64,000 nt of DNA from Sabellastarte sp. h YS-2021. Lineage: Eukaryota; Annelida; Polychaeta; Sabellida; Sabellidae. The notes below the pieces were generated by a model, which was not told the DNA's origin, made no database searches, and was given only the letters and a program-made list of their open reading frames with translations. The stretch is from assembly GCA_964017235.1 (NCBI GenBank), contig OZ024936.1, positions 36,788,040 through 36,852,039 of the forward strand, in the 5' to 3' direction. Positions 35,718-46,409 of the stretch are shown one piece after another. A program made the position numbers and the translations under genes. Position 1 is the first letter of the stretch, and every line of letters begins with the position of its first letter.

Positions 35718-35934
35718 CAACGAAAAAGATGAACTGACGTCACTCTGACAAACAGGAAGCAAGTATGATGCGCCACCTAGCGAATGCACACTACTGACCG
35801 GTCCTGCCGGTATTATATACAGGACGTCTTTTTCTGGCGTTTGGCGGGACCGGTCGCGCCGACCGGTAAAAGCAATTGTCCATTGGATAGGGTATTAACT
35901 TATAAAAATTTAATTTACTTATTAAATTTGCAAG
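35718..35934 (-). repeat. DIRS element 1 right inverted terminal repeat
   Basis: Reverse complement of 29949-30146 with a 3' extension (TTAACTTATAAAAATTTAAT...TTTGCAA). Contains TGACGTCA at 35735-35742. Confidence 0.85.
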
Positions 35935-37960
35935 TTCGTCTGTTTGCTAGAGACATTACAAGAGGGGTACCCCCACCAAAAGTGTGAAAATTTCAACTTT
36001 TTATCACAATTTTCTCAGTGACTATTGCAGGGATTTCTCTCATATCTTGCATATATGTACTAGGCCAGAGGTAGATTCTCTTGTGTGAGTATGAGACCTG
36101 GATCTGTCTTACTTTTTTTTTAATAAATTTTTTTAATAATTGTTAATGCATTAAAATTCATGAAATCATGCACTAAATCACTTATAACTTCAAAAGTGTT
36201 GCATTTACAGCATTTTGTGAAAATATGTTGTTCAGCTACTTTTTTCATAGCTACAATATGGTGAGTAAGTTGGGTGTCTGTCTCAATAGCTAAGTGAGTA
36301 ATAGCTACTTTTGGGCTTTTCAGTAACTTCCATTATGAGTAAAATCACTTGTAACTTAAAAACTATTGCATTTAGAGAATTTCGTATAAATATGTTATTC
36401 AGCTACTTTTGGGCCAGCTATAACATAGTGAAATTTCAGACCTGTAGCTCATGGCATAGCTGAGTAATAGCTACTTTTAGGTTATCACTGTTGAGTAAAT
36501 CGCTTATAACTTGAAAACTATTGCATTTAGAGAATTTCGTATAAATATGTTATTCAGCTACTTTTGGGTCAGCTATAACATAGTAAAATTTCAGACCTGT
36601 AGCTCATGGCATAGCTGAGTAATAGCTACTTTTAGGTTATCACTGTTGAGTAAATCACTTATAATTTGAAAAGTGTTGCATTTAGAGCATTTTGTTAAAA
36701 TATGTTATTCAGCTACTTTTTTCATAGCTACAATATGGTGAGTAAGTTGGGTGTCTGTCTCAATAGCTAAGTGAGTAATAGCTACTTTTGGGCTTTTCAG
36801 TAACTTCCATCATGAGTAAAATCACTTGTAACTTAAAAACTATTGCATTTAGAGAATTTCGTATAAATATGTTATTCAGCTACTTTTGGGCCAGCTATAA
36901 CATAGTAAAATTTCAGACCTGTAGCTCATGGCATAGCTGAGTAATAGCTACTTTTAGGTTATCACTGTTGAGTAAATCACTTATAACTTGAAAACTATTG
37001 CATTTAGAGTATTTTGTTTCAATATGTTATTCACCTATTTTGGGGTCAGCTATAACATAGTGAAGTTTCAGACCTGTGGCTCATTTCATAGCTGAGTAAT
37101 AGCTACTTTGAAGTTCTCACTGTTGAGTAAATCAGCTATAATTGGAAAACTATTGCATTTACAGAAATTTGTGCAAATATGTTATTCAGCTACTTTTGGG
37201 TCAGCTATAACATAGTGAAATTATAGACCTATAGCTCATGGCACAACTGAGCAATAGCTATTCTCAGGTACTGACTGTTGAGTAAATCTGCTATAACTTG
37301 AAAAATATTGCATTTGGAGTATTTTGTTAAAATATATTGTTCACCTACTTTTGGGTCAGCTATAACATAGTGAAATTACAGACCTATAGCTCATGGCATA
37401 GCGGAGCAATAGCTATTTTCAGGTTCTCACTATTGAGTAAATCAGTTGTAGCTTGAAAACTATTGCATTTACAGTAGTTTGCTTAAATATGTTGTTCACC
37501 TACTTTTGGGTTAGCTATAACATAGTAAAATTTCAGACATGTAGCTCATTGCATAGCTGAGTAATAGTTCCTTTGAGGTTCTCACTGTTGAGTAAATCAG
37601 TTGTAACTTGAAAACTATTACATTTAGAGTAATTTGTTAAATATGTTATTCACAGAATTTTTGGTCAGCTATAACATAGTGAAATTGCAGACCTCTATGT
37701 CATGGCATAGCTGAGCAATAGCTACTTTCAGGTTCTCACTGTTGAGTAAATCATTGTATCCACTGGATAGCCGCAGTGTGTAGAGAGAGATTTCACCATT
37801 ACTGCTCTGATGAAAAAAAATATTATAGCTAGCTTTCTTAAGTTTGCAGTATATATTAATAACCATAAAATGTTGTCTGGGAATATTTTTGGCCTCATTT
37901 TGAGAAGCAAGATGGCCGCCACAGGTATTTTTTTGTCAGTCATGAAAAGGGCTTATATCT
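35935..37960 (+). repeat. Continuation of split element: array E, 10 units
   Basis: 35935-36170 continues the 29649 head (AAAAGTGTGAAAATTTCAAC matches 53615-53635). 36170-37760 has ten E units (AACTATTGCATTT-like at about 36196, 36362, 36526, 36683, 36837, 36991, 37149, 37306, 37462, 37617). 36345-36640 and 36820-36980 are almost identical, a recent local expansion. 37760-37960 contains an isolated AAGATGGCCGCCAC. Confidence 0.85.
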
Positions 37961-38520
37961 CCCTTATTATTGATCCTAGAGGTTTGGGATGATAAACCAA
38001 CCTGTAGGAAATCATGGGGTGGGAATCTTTTGGTGTGGTCAGATTTGACCTTCAATGACCCCTCCTTCAAGGTGAAACAAGGATAGCCAAACTTAAAAGT
38101 GCTTATAACTCGCTTATTATTGGTCCCAGAGGTTTGGGATGGTAAACAGACAGGAAATCATGGGCTGTGAATCTGTTGATATGGTCCGATTTGACCTTGG
38201 AACCCTCCTTCAAGGTCAAATGAGGATAGCGAAAATTGAAAGTGCCTACAACTCGCTTATTATTGGTGACAGAGATTTAGGATGGTAAACCATCCCATAG
38301 GAAATCATTGGCTCGGAATCTTTTGGTATGGTCAGATTTGACCTTTGGACCCCTCCTTCAAGGTCAAATGAGGACAGCCAAGCTTAAAAGTGCTTATAAC
38401 TCATTTATAATTGGTCCTAGAGGTTTGGAATGGTAAACCATAGGAAATCATGGGCTGGGAATGTATTTGTGTGGTTAGATTTGATCTTGGACCCCTTCTT
38501 CAAGGTTGAACGAGGTTATT
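37961..38520. repeat. Third tandem array A
   Basis: Four A units (GGTTTGGGATG near 37981 and 38131, a variant at 38275, GGTTTGGAATGG near 38421). The order E then A is shared with the decayed block at 29215-29500. Confidence 0.85.
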
Positions 38521-38815
38521 GCATTTCTAGTATTTCTTTAAATATGTTTTAACCTATTTTTTACACTTAAACAATTACCTTGTTATTTTCCTTCATAATA
38601 CCATTTACAGAGCACAACTTTTTTATCCTTTTCTGCTGTCAGCTTCGGAATTTCTTTCGAACTTGCTGTTCAGTTACCATTTACTGTATTTCTGTACAGC
38701 CCTTTTCCTGATAATTATTCTGTCCTCTAATCACCTTCACAAATCAAAAACACTCAGTCAGCTGACACAGTGCCCGTTGACGGGCACTCTCCTCTTGTTG
38801 TAAATTAATTGTCAT
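38521..38815 (+). repeat. Element tail with perfect terminal hairpin
   Basis: TAAATATGTTTTAACCTATTTT, CAGTCAGCTGACACAG and the perfect hairpin GTGCCCG-ttga-CGGGCAC at 38771-38788, then TCTCCTCTTGTTG. The same tail type closes the elements ending near 14808 and 61844. Confidence 0.75.
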
Positions 38816-40091
38816 AATGATTTTTTTTACGCCCTCGAAAATTTTTTTGGTTTTATGGACTTAGGCCTAAAAATAAGTGAGTAATAGCAATCTTAGCTAC
38901 TTGGAGTAAAGGGCTGATAACTCAAAAACTATTGCAGTTACAACTTTTTCTTCAAATATGTTCTTCAGCTACTTTGTCCTTAGCTATAAGATGGTACATA
39001 GTTTGGGGTCCCATTGCATGCCATAAGTGAGTAATAGTTATTTTCTTATTTGTAGCAAAATAATGACATAAGTAAATGTCAAATATCTTCAAAAGTATTA
39101 AAGTTAGGGAATTCTTTTCAAATATGTTGTTCATCTACTTTTTGATAAGCTATCACATAGTAAAGTTTCAGATCTGTTGCACATTGGATAGCTGAGTAAT
39201 AGCTACTTTGAAATTCTACAGTTGAGTAAATCCATTGTAACTCCAAAACTAGTGCAGTTAGAGTATTTTCCTAAAATATGTTGTTCAGCTACTTTGTCCT
39301 TAACTATAAGATGGTATATAGTTTGGGGTTCTATTGCATGCCATAAGTGAGTAATAGCTATTTTCTTATTTGTAGCAAAATAATGACATCAGTAAATGTC
39401 AAATATCTTCAAAAGTATTAAAGTTAGGGAATTCTTTTCAAATATGTTATTCATCTAGTTTTTGGTAAGCTATCACATAGTAAAGTTTCACACCTGTTGC
39501 ACATTGGATAGCTGAGTAATAGCTACTTTGAAATTGTGACTGTTGAGTAAATCCATTGTAACCCCAAAACTATTGCAGTTAGAGTATTTTCCTAAAATAT
39601 GTTATTCAGCTACTTTGTCCTTAACTATAAGATGGCATACAGTTTGGGATTCTACTGCATGCCATAAGTGAGTAATAGCTATTTCCTTATTTGAAGCAAA
39701 ATAACGACATGAGTAAATTTCAAAGATCTTCAAAAGTATTAAAATTAGGGAATTCTTTTCAAATATGTTATTCATCTAGTTTTTGGTAAGCTATCACATG
39801 GTAAAGTTTCAGATCTGTTGCACATTGGATAGCTGAGTAATAGCTACTTTGAAATTGTGACTGTTGAGTAAATCCATTGTAACTCCAAAACTATTGCTTT
39901 TAGAGTATTTTCCTAAAATATGTTATTCAGCTACTTTGTCCTTAACTATAAGATGGCATACAGTTTGGGATTCTATTGCATGCCATAAGTGAGTAATAGC
40001 TATTTCCTTATTTGAAGCAAAATAACGACATGAGTAAATTTCAAATATCTTCAGAAGTATTAAAATTAGGGAATTCTTTTCAAATATGTTA
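38816..40091 (+). repeat. Higher-order E array, 318-bp dimer units
   Basis: Two different E-type monomers of about 159 bp alternate: one with TCCTTAACTATAAGATGG, the next with GGTAAGCTATCACATAG. GCAAAATAA(T/C)GACAT recurs at 39055, 39373, 39695 and 40017. The array resumes at 43720-44039 and 50205-50538 after two insertions. Confidence 0.9.
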
Positions 40092-40489
40092 TTAAGCGTC
40101 CCGCAAGGGACGCTTGTTTGTGTATGGGAGAGCTTCCGGCTCCGCCGGCTCCTGCGGCTCCGCATTTTGTTTTCCTTATAACTCTGTAACCGTTAGGCGG
40201 ATTCTTTTCAAATTTGGCAGGTTTAGGCAGTAGCCTTGGGGAATTTTTTGGAATATGCTGCAGTGACATTTCAACCAATCAGAGAGGTCACATGACCAAA
40301 AATGTCTTTTTTCGATGGGGAAGCTTGTCCGGATGATAACTTGAAAGGAATTTTATCAATTCACCTGAAACTTGGCAAATACATTCATTCTATTAAAATC
40401 TGGAAATTATTAGATTTTGGCATTGATTGGCCAAGAAATGGCCGAGTAATTAATGATTAATTAATCATTACGAATTTTCCAAATAAGGA

Positions 40490-41600
40490 AAACACAAAAA
40501 TGCTTATATCTCGAAAACCGTGCTAGATAGAGCGATTTCGACGAAATTTTTGACCCACAGCGTATCTCTGTGGAGTAGTTTTCTCAATTTTCAAAAAATT
40601 TTTGTCTCGCCCAAAATGGCGGCCATTTTGAATTTTCGAAATTTTCGCAAAAATTGCAAAACACAAAAATGCTTATATCTCAAAAACCGTGCTAGATAGA
40701 GCGATTTCGACAAAATCTTTGACCCCCAGGATATCTCTGTGGAGTACTTTTCCCAATTTTCAAAAAATTTTTGTCTCGCCAAAAATGGCGGCCATTTTGA
40801 ATTTTCGAAATTTTCGCAAAAATTGCAAAACACAAAAATGCTTATATCTCGAAAACCGTGCTAGATAGAGCGATTTCGACAAAATTTTTGACCCGCAGGG
40901 TATCTCTGCAGAGTAGTTATCCCAATTTTGAAAAAATTTTTGTCTCGCCAAAAATGGCGGCCATTTTGAATTTTCGAATTTTTCGCAAAAATTGCAAAAC
41001 ATAAAAATGCTTATATCTCGAAAACCCTGCTAGATAGAGCGATTTCGACGAAATTTTTGACCCACCGGGTATATCTGCAGAGTAGCCATGCCAATTTTCA
41101 AAAAAATTTTGTCTCGCCAAAAATGGCGGCCATTTTGAATTTTCGAATTTTTCGCAAAAATTGCAAAACATAAAAATGCTTATATCTCAAAAACCCTGCT
41201 AGATAGAGCGATTTCGACGAAATTTTTGACCCACAGGGTATCTCTGCAGAGCAGCCATGCCAATTTTCAAACAAAAATTTCTCGCCAAAAATGGCGGCCA
41301 TTTTGAATTTTCGAATTTTTCGCAAAAATTGCAAAACATAAAAATGCTTATATCTCGAAAACCGTGCTAGATAGAGCGATTTCGACGATATTTTTGACCC
41401 AATGGGTATCTCTGAAGAGTAGCCATGCCAATTTTCAAAAAAATTTTATCTTGCCAAAAATGGCGGCCATTTTGAATTTTCGAATTTTTGCGCAAAAATT
41501 GCAAAACACAAAAATGCTAATATTTCGAAAACCGTGCTACATAGAGCGATTTTGACGAAATTTTTGATCTTCAGGGTATCTCTGCAGAGCAGCTATCCCA
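40490..41600 (+). repeat. C-like tandem array in Helitron-like element 3
   Basis: Seven units of about 168 bp; six with an ATGGCGGCCATTTT core (about 40615, 40785, 40955, 41120, 41290, 41460). CTTATATCTCGAAAACCG and ATAGAGCGATTTCGAC occur in nearly all. Confidence 0.9.
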
Positions 41601-43210
41601 AAGAGCTTTCACTTGGTGAAGTTTCAGACCCATAGCTAATTGCTCACCTACTCAAAAAGAGTAAATGCAAATTACCTCTAAAAGTATTGCAGATAGCCAA
41701 TTTTTCTCAAATAACTCATTCACCTACTTTTGGAAGAGCTTTCACATGGTGAAGTTTCAGACCCATAGCCAATTACTCACCTACTCAAAATGAGTAAATG
41801 TGAATTATCTCTAAAAGTATTGCAGATAGCCAATTTTTCTCAAATAACTCATTCACCTACTTTTGGGAGAGCTTTCACATGGTGAAGTTTCAGACCCATA
41901 GCTAATTATTTACCTACTCAAAATGAGTAAATGCTAATTATCTGTAAAAGTATTGCGGATACCCAATTTTTATCAAATAACTCATTCATCTACTTGTGGG
42001 AGAGCTTTCACATGGTGAAGTTTCAGACCCATAGCTAATTACTCACCTACTCAAAATGAGTAAATGCGAATTATCTCTAAAAGTATTGCAGATAGCCAAT
42101 TTTTCTCAAATAACTCATTCACCTACTTTTGGGAGAGCTTTCACTCTGTGAAGTTTCAGACCCATAGCTAATTACTCACCTACTCAAAATGAGTAAATGC
42201 GAATTATCTCTAAAAGTATTGCAGATAGCCAATTTTTCTCAAATAACTCATTCACCTACTTTTGGGAGAGCTTTCACTTGGTGAAGTTTCAGACCCATAG
42301 CTAATTACTCACCTACTCAAAATGAGTAAATGCGAATTATCTCTAAAAGTATTGCAGATAGCCAGTTTTTCTCAAATTAATCATTCACCTACTTTTGGGA
42401 GAGCTTTCACTTGGTGAAGTTTCAGACCCATAGCTAATTACTCACCTACTCAAAATGAGTAAATGCGAATTATCTCTAAAAGTATTGCAGATAGCCAGTT
42501 TTTCTCAAATTAATCATTCACCTACTTTTGGGAGAGCTTTCACTTGGTGAAGTTTCAGACCCATAGCTAATTACTCACCTACTCAAAATGAGTAAATGCG
42601 AATTATCTGTAAAAGTATTGCAGATAGCCAATTTTTCTCAAATAACTCATTCACCTACTTTTGGCAGAGCTTTCACTTGGTGAAGTTTCAGACCCATAGC
42701 TAATTATTCACCTACTCAAAATGAGTAAATGTGAATTATCTCTAAAAGTATTGCAGATAGCCAATTTTTCTCAAATAACTCATTCACCTACTTTTGGGAG
42801 AGCTTTCACTCTGTGAAGTTTCAGACCCATAGCTATTTATTCACCTACTCAAAATGAGTAAATGCGAATTATCTGTAAAAGTATTGCAGATAGCCAATTT
42901 TTATCAAATACTCATTCATCTACTTGTGGGAGAGCTTTCACATGGTGAAGTTTCAGACCCATAGCTAATTACTCACCTACTCAAAATGAGTAAATGCGAA
43001 TTATCTCTAAAAGTATTGCAGATAGCCAATTTTTCTCAAATAACTCATTCACCTACTTTTGGGAGAGCTTTCACTTGGTGAAGTTTCAGACCCATAGATA
43101 ATTATTCACCTACTCAAAATGAGTAAATGTGAATTATCTCTTAATAGTATTGCAGATAGCCAATTTTTCTCAAATAACTCATTTGGAAATAACCTACTTT
43201 TGGAAGACCT
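41600..43210 (+). repeat. Tandem array G, 12 units of about 133 bp
   Basis: Very regular units with GTGAAGTTTCAGACCCATAG, TACTCAAAATGAGTAAATG and AAGTATTGCAGATAGCCA. Adjacent units near 42300-42560 are essentially identical, indicating recent amplification. Confidence 0.92.
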
Positions 43211-43719
43211 TTCACACACGAAAATGAAAAATTGTGAATATCTCGGAAAAGCTATTTCTTCTGCTTTAATGCTCGGCGGGAGATACACACCACGGCAGTG
43301 GTCTTGACAAAAATTTTTGTCTCCCCAAAAATGGTGGCCATTTTGAATTTTCAATGTTTTTGGAAAACACAAAAATGCTTATATCTCGAAAACCGTGCTA
43401 TATGGAGTGAACTCAACAAAATTTTGGACCTGCTGGGTATCTCTGCAGAGTAGCCATGCCAATTTTCAAAATATTTTTGTCTTGCCAAATATAGCGGACA
43501 TTTTTAATTTTTTTATTTTTTGCAAAACACAAAAATGCTTATATCTTGAAAACCTTGCTAGATAGAGCAGACTGCGCTGACTTTGGTTGCCACAACAGTA
43601 TAAGGCTAGAAACGAAGCATTTTCTTAATACTTTAGCACTCACCTTTATATCCTTTTCGGGACGCTTTGTTTTTGCTATGCAAAAACATTATCTTTTTTT
43701 TTTGCGAGCGATCCTCTAG

Positions 43720-44039
43720 TTCATCTAGTTTTTGATAAGCTATCACATAGTAAAGTTTCAGACCTGTTGCACATTGGATAGCTGAGTAATAGCTACTTTG
43801 AAATTGTGACTGTTTAGTAAATCCATTGTAACTCCAAAACTATTGCAGTTAGAGTATTTTCCTAAAATATGTTATTCAGCTACTTTGTCCTTAACTATAA
43901 GATGGCATATAGTGTGGGGTTCTGTTGCATGCCATAAGTGAGTAATAGCTATTTTCTTATTTGTAGCAAAATAACAACATAAGTAAATTTCAAATATCTT
44001 CAAAAGTATTCAAGTTAGGGAAATATTTTCAAATATGTT
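43720..44039 (+). repeat. Higher-order E unit between Helitron and DIRS insertions
   Basis: One 318-bp dimer unit, starting at TTCATCTAGTTTTTGATAAG and ending at CAAATATGTT, exactly one period. It continues 40091 and continues into 50205. Confidence 0.88.
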
Positions 44040-44232
44040 TTTATTGCGTTAATACATCCTATCCAATGGACAATAGCTTATCCGGTCGGCGCAGACCAGC
44101 CCGCCAAACGTCAGAAAAAGACGTCCTGTGTCTCCACCGGCCAGACCGGTCCAATGCTGTGCACTCGCCAGGTGGCGTGTGGTACTTCCTTCCTGTCTAG
44201 ACAGCATGACGTCATAGCATCTTTTTCGTTTG
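44040..44232 (+). repeat. DIRS element 2 left inverted terminal repeat
   Basis: TTTATTGCGTTAATACATCC through CATCTTTTTCGTTTGGC, inverted at 49986-50204. Contains the perfect CRE palindrome TGACGTCA at 44207-44214 next to a CTGTCTAGACAG palindrome. Confidence 0.9.
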
Positions 44233-44378
44233 GCGCACATGCTGTGTACACGGAGTTTTTCTGCCAGTGGAACTTTTTATTATTTTACTACTTATTTTAC
44301 AGAGTGTGTCTATTTAGTGACTTTATTTTATTACGGGGTGCTTATAGACCTTTATGGACTCAGTTTTTATCAGTTACA

Positions 44379-46397
44379 ATGTCTTCACCTAGCCAGAAAC
44401 ACGGAAGCTGTGGACACATCATGGCGGGATTTGATAGCCGTAATTTCTGTGCAAGGTGCAGGGAAAAAGGTAAGGGTTCAGACCCTTGTATATCCCATAA
44501 CGACTGTAATGCTTGCAACTCTCTTACTGAAGAGCAGCGCACCCAACTTTCTACGCCTTCTTATAGACTCAAAAAAGAAAAGCGTGATTCTAAGAAGACT
44601 GCTGAAACCCCTAAACAGGACGTCAGTTCCTCTCTCATAGACCCGTCCTCTGTGACGGTAGTGGGAGTAGTGGACGATCAAGGGATTGTGAAGTCCCCTG
44701 GTTCAAGTTCTGAGAAGAAAAAGAAAGCAAGTGTGGATAAACCTAACCCACATACATCCAAAGAACCTTCAGCTGACAAGCCGGCTAAGTCGGTTTCCAA
44801 ATCTCACAAATCCTCTCAGGATTCAAAGATAGACCAGTTAGACCAGAAATGGTCTGAACGCTTTAATCGACTAGAGGCGCTGCTGTTAGCGAAATCTTTG
44901 GATAAACCAGAACCGACCTTTTCAACAGTGAAAGTCACTCCTACACACTCACCACCTCATAGTTCGGTTGTTTCTTCAAAGCCTTTTATCAAGCCAGCTA
45001 CCGACCAACACCGACCGGACAACTCCAAATCTTCAGATTTGCCTGGTTTTACACAGACTGCTTCCAAGTCGACCAGCAAATCGACCACCGGAAGGGTGTC
45101 CACCGACCAACCAGATCTGGCAGGTACCGACTCACCCATCTCTCAGCAGGTACCCAGCAGGTCTTCATCTGTCCCCGCAAGAAGACAGAGCACTTCTTCA
45201 ATGGACACCCAATCTGACAGCGACCTCTCTGACCGCCCCCCTGTGGAACTGTTCGTTGAGGGGACAGAATTGTCCGAACAAGACCCTGACGCCTCTACTG
45301 TTGATCCAGATCTGACCCTATCAGAGGAACAAAACTATAGGGAAACCATGAGTGGAATCAGATCGTTCATGGGGTGGGGTCACATCCCTGAAGTAGACAC
45401 AGCGGCCTCTAAATCAGAAGACAACCCTTTTGCCGGTCCCAAGGCTCAGCCAACAGGGAAAATTGCAGTGTCCATGCCTACAGATGAGTGGCTCTGTAAT
45501 AAGATGGGTAAATTAAACCTCACACTCACAGAGGGATACCCTTCGCGTAGCTCAGAGGCAGGCGGATTGCTGAAAGATCAATTTGTCCGCGCCCCTAAGT
45601 CTCAGGCTAAATGGTACAATTTTGTTCCTAACCGACCTTCAGGGGATCAGGATGCAAAGACAGTTCATACTTGGAGTACGGACGCATCAAAAGTCAATAG
45701 CACATATAGCCGCATTGCCAAAGCGGCCAGTATTGCATCAACAGCCCCACCCTCCAGACAGATATCTCAGGACAATCTGAGGCGTTGGGAGAAGTCGGCC
45801 CGCGAAGCCTCTATCATTTGCAACCAAGCGGCCGCCTTCAACAGATGCCTGTATAAAGTTCAAGATAGCATGCAGACTCACCTCAAGGTTGTGAAGTCAG
45901 ATTTGAGTAAGGGCAAGTCTTCAGAAAGGGTGTCGCAAGCTTCAGATGAACTTCAGTTTCTTCTTAACTTCAATTCAAGCATCACACAGTCTCTGGCCAA
46001 GACGCTTGAACATTTAACTGACTTTGTTTTTGTTACAGTGGCCAACACAACTCTCACAAGACGTGATGCCTACCTTTCTCACCTCAAAATGGGAATCAAA
46101 CCGGATACTCTGGCCGCCTTACGTACTGGGCCGCTTCACATCTCCACTCTCTTTCCTGATGCCGTGTTGAAACAGGCCGAACAGGACATTGCAAATTTTG
46201 AGAGTAAAGGGCAAGTACAGTCCGGTAAGAAAGGACGCTTCCACCCATATGAAAGACAAGACAAACGTTCTGATTATAGAAAGTCCGACCGCCCTGCCTG
46301 GAAAAACATAGGAAGCAACAGGGGACAAAAGAAGAGTAGAGGCAAGGCCTCTTATTATTCCTCCCGACCAGCCAAGGGCCAGCAGTCATATAAATGA
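44379..46397 (+). CDS. DIRS Gag-like protein (element 2)
   Basis: An open frame begins at 44154, but I place the start at 44379 (MSSPSQ, 672 aa): element 3 Gag begins MSSHQT at the same distance from the Cys cluster, and 44154-44232 lies inside the terminal repeat. An N-terminal metal-binding-like cluster has C11, H13, C24, C27, C37, C43 and C46 with CREKGKGSDPC; element 3 shares its spacing. Residues about 60-350 are Ser/Thr/Lys/Pro-rich and low in complexity. About 350-620 is a more ordered conserved-looking region, and the C terminus is basic (GRFHPYERQDKRSDYRK), fitting RNA binding. It presumably packages the transcript. No stop or shift was seen. Confidence 0.85.
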   Translation: MSSPSQKHGSCGHIMAGFDSRNFCARCREKGKGSDPCISHNDCNACNSLTEEQRTQLSTPSYRLKKEKRDSKKTAETPKQDVSSSLIDPSSVTVVGVVDDQGIVKSPGSSSEKKKKASVDKPNPHTSKEPSADKPAKSVSKSHKSSQDSKIDQLDQKWSERFNRLEALLLAKSLDKPEPTFSTVKVTPTHSPPHSSVVSSKPFIKPATDQHRPDNSKSSDLPGFTQTASKSTSKSTTGRVSTDQPDLAGTDSPISQQVPSRSSSVPARRQSTSSMDTQSDSDLSDRPPVELFVEGTELSEQDPDASTVDPDLTLSEEQNYRETMSGIRSFMGWGHIPEVDTAASKSEDNPFAGPKAQPTGKIAVSMPTDEWLCNKMGKLNLTLTEGYPSRSSEAGGLLKDQFVRAPKSQAKWYNFVPNRPSGDQDAKTVHTWSTDASKVNSTYSRIAKAASIASTAPPSRQISQDNLRRWEKSAREASIICNQAAAFNRCLYKVQDSMQTHLKVVKSDLSKGKSSERVSQASDELQFLLNFNSSITQSLAKTLEHLTDFVFVTVANTTLTRRDAYLSHLKMGIKPDTLAALRTGPLHISTLFPDAVLKQAEQDIANFESKGQVQSGKKGRFHPYERQDKRSDYRKSDRPAWKNIGSNRGQKKSRGKASYYSSRPAKGQQSYK

Positions 46398-46409
46398 CAA
46401 TCACAGTTT

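Larger units (their letters stand above)
29949..35934 (+). mobile_element. DIRS element 1, decayed
   Basis: DIRS elements are retrotransposons that integrate with a tyrosine recombinase through a circular DNA and leave no target duplication. This copy has inverted terminal repeats, an internal complementary region and, in DIRS order, remnants of RT, RNase H and recombinase (YR). The Gag region is replaced by GC-rich non-coding repeats. There is no target duplication; the exact end bases are uncertain by one or two. It is about 6.0 kb and diverged from element 2 in both coding and repeat parts. Confidence 0.88.
40092..43719 (+). mobile_element. Helitron-like element 3, complete, 3.6 kb
   Basis: The cleanest copy. 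Left flank CAAATATGTTA; start TTAAGCGTCCCGCAAGGGACG (hairpin 40096-40113). End: hairpin GTTTTTGC-tat-GCAAAAAC, T-run, GCGAGCGATCCTCTAG; right flank TTCATCTAG. The uninterrupted sequence CAAATATGTTATTCATCTAG exists in neighbouring units (39436, 39764), so the boundaries are exact up to one shared A. Body: about 400 bp of head, C-like array, G array, joint GGCGGGAGATACACACC, one C-like unit, tail. No helicase or Rep gene, so it is non-autonomous. Confidence 0.9.

Noticed and set aside
40116..40170. GGCTCCGCCGGCTCCTGCGGCTCCGC as a separate GC-rich regulatory island
   Set aside because: It is a private expansion of the Helitron-like head (the 25.2-kb copy has a single GGCTCCGC), so better explained as a local microsatellite.
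41600..43210. Regular array of 133-bp units resembling a CRISPR at first sight
   Set aside because: Units are repeated over their entire length with no unique spacers, and the DNA is eukaryotic.
44154..44378. Upstream extension of the DIRS element 2 Gag frame
   Set aside because: It lies partly in the terminal repeat, and element 3 Gag starts at the equivalent of 44379.
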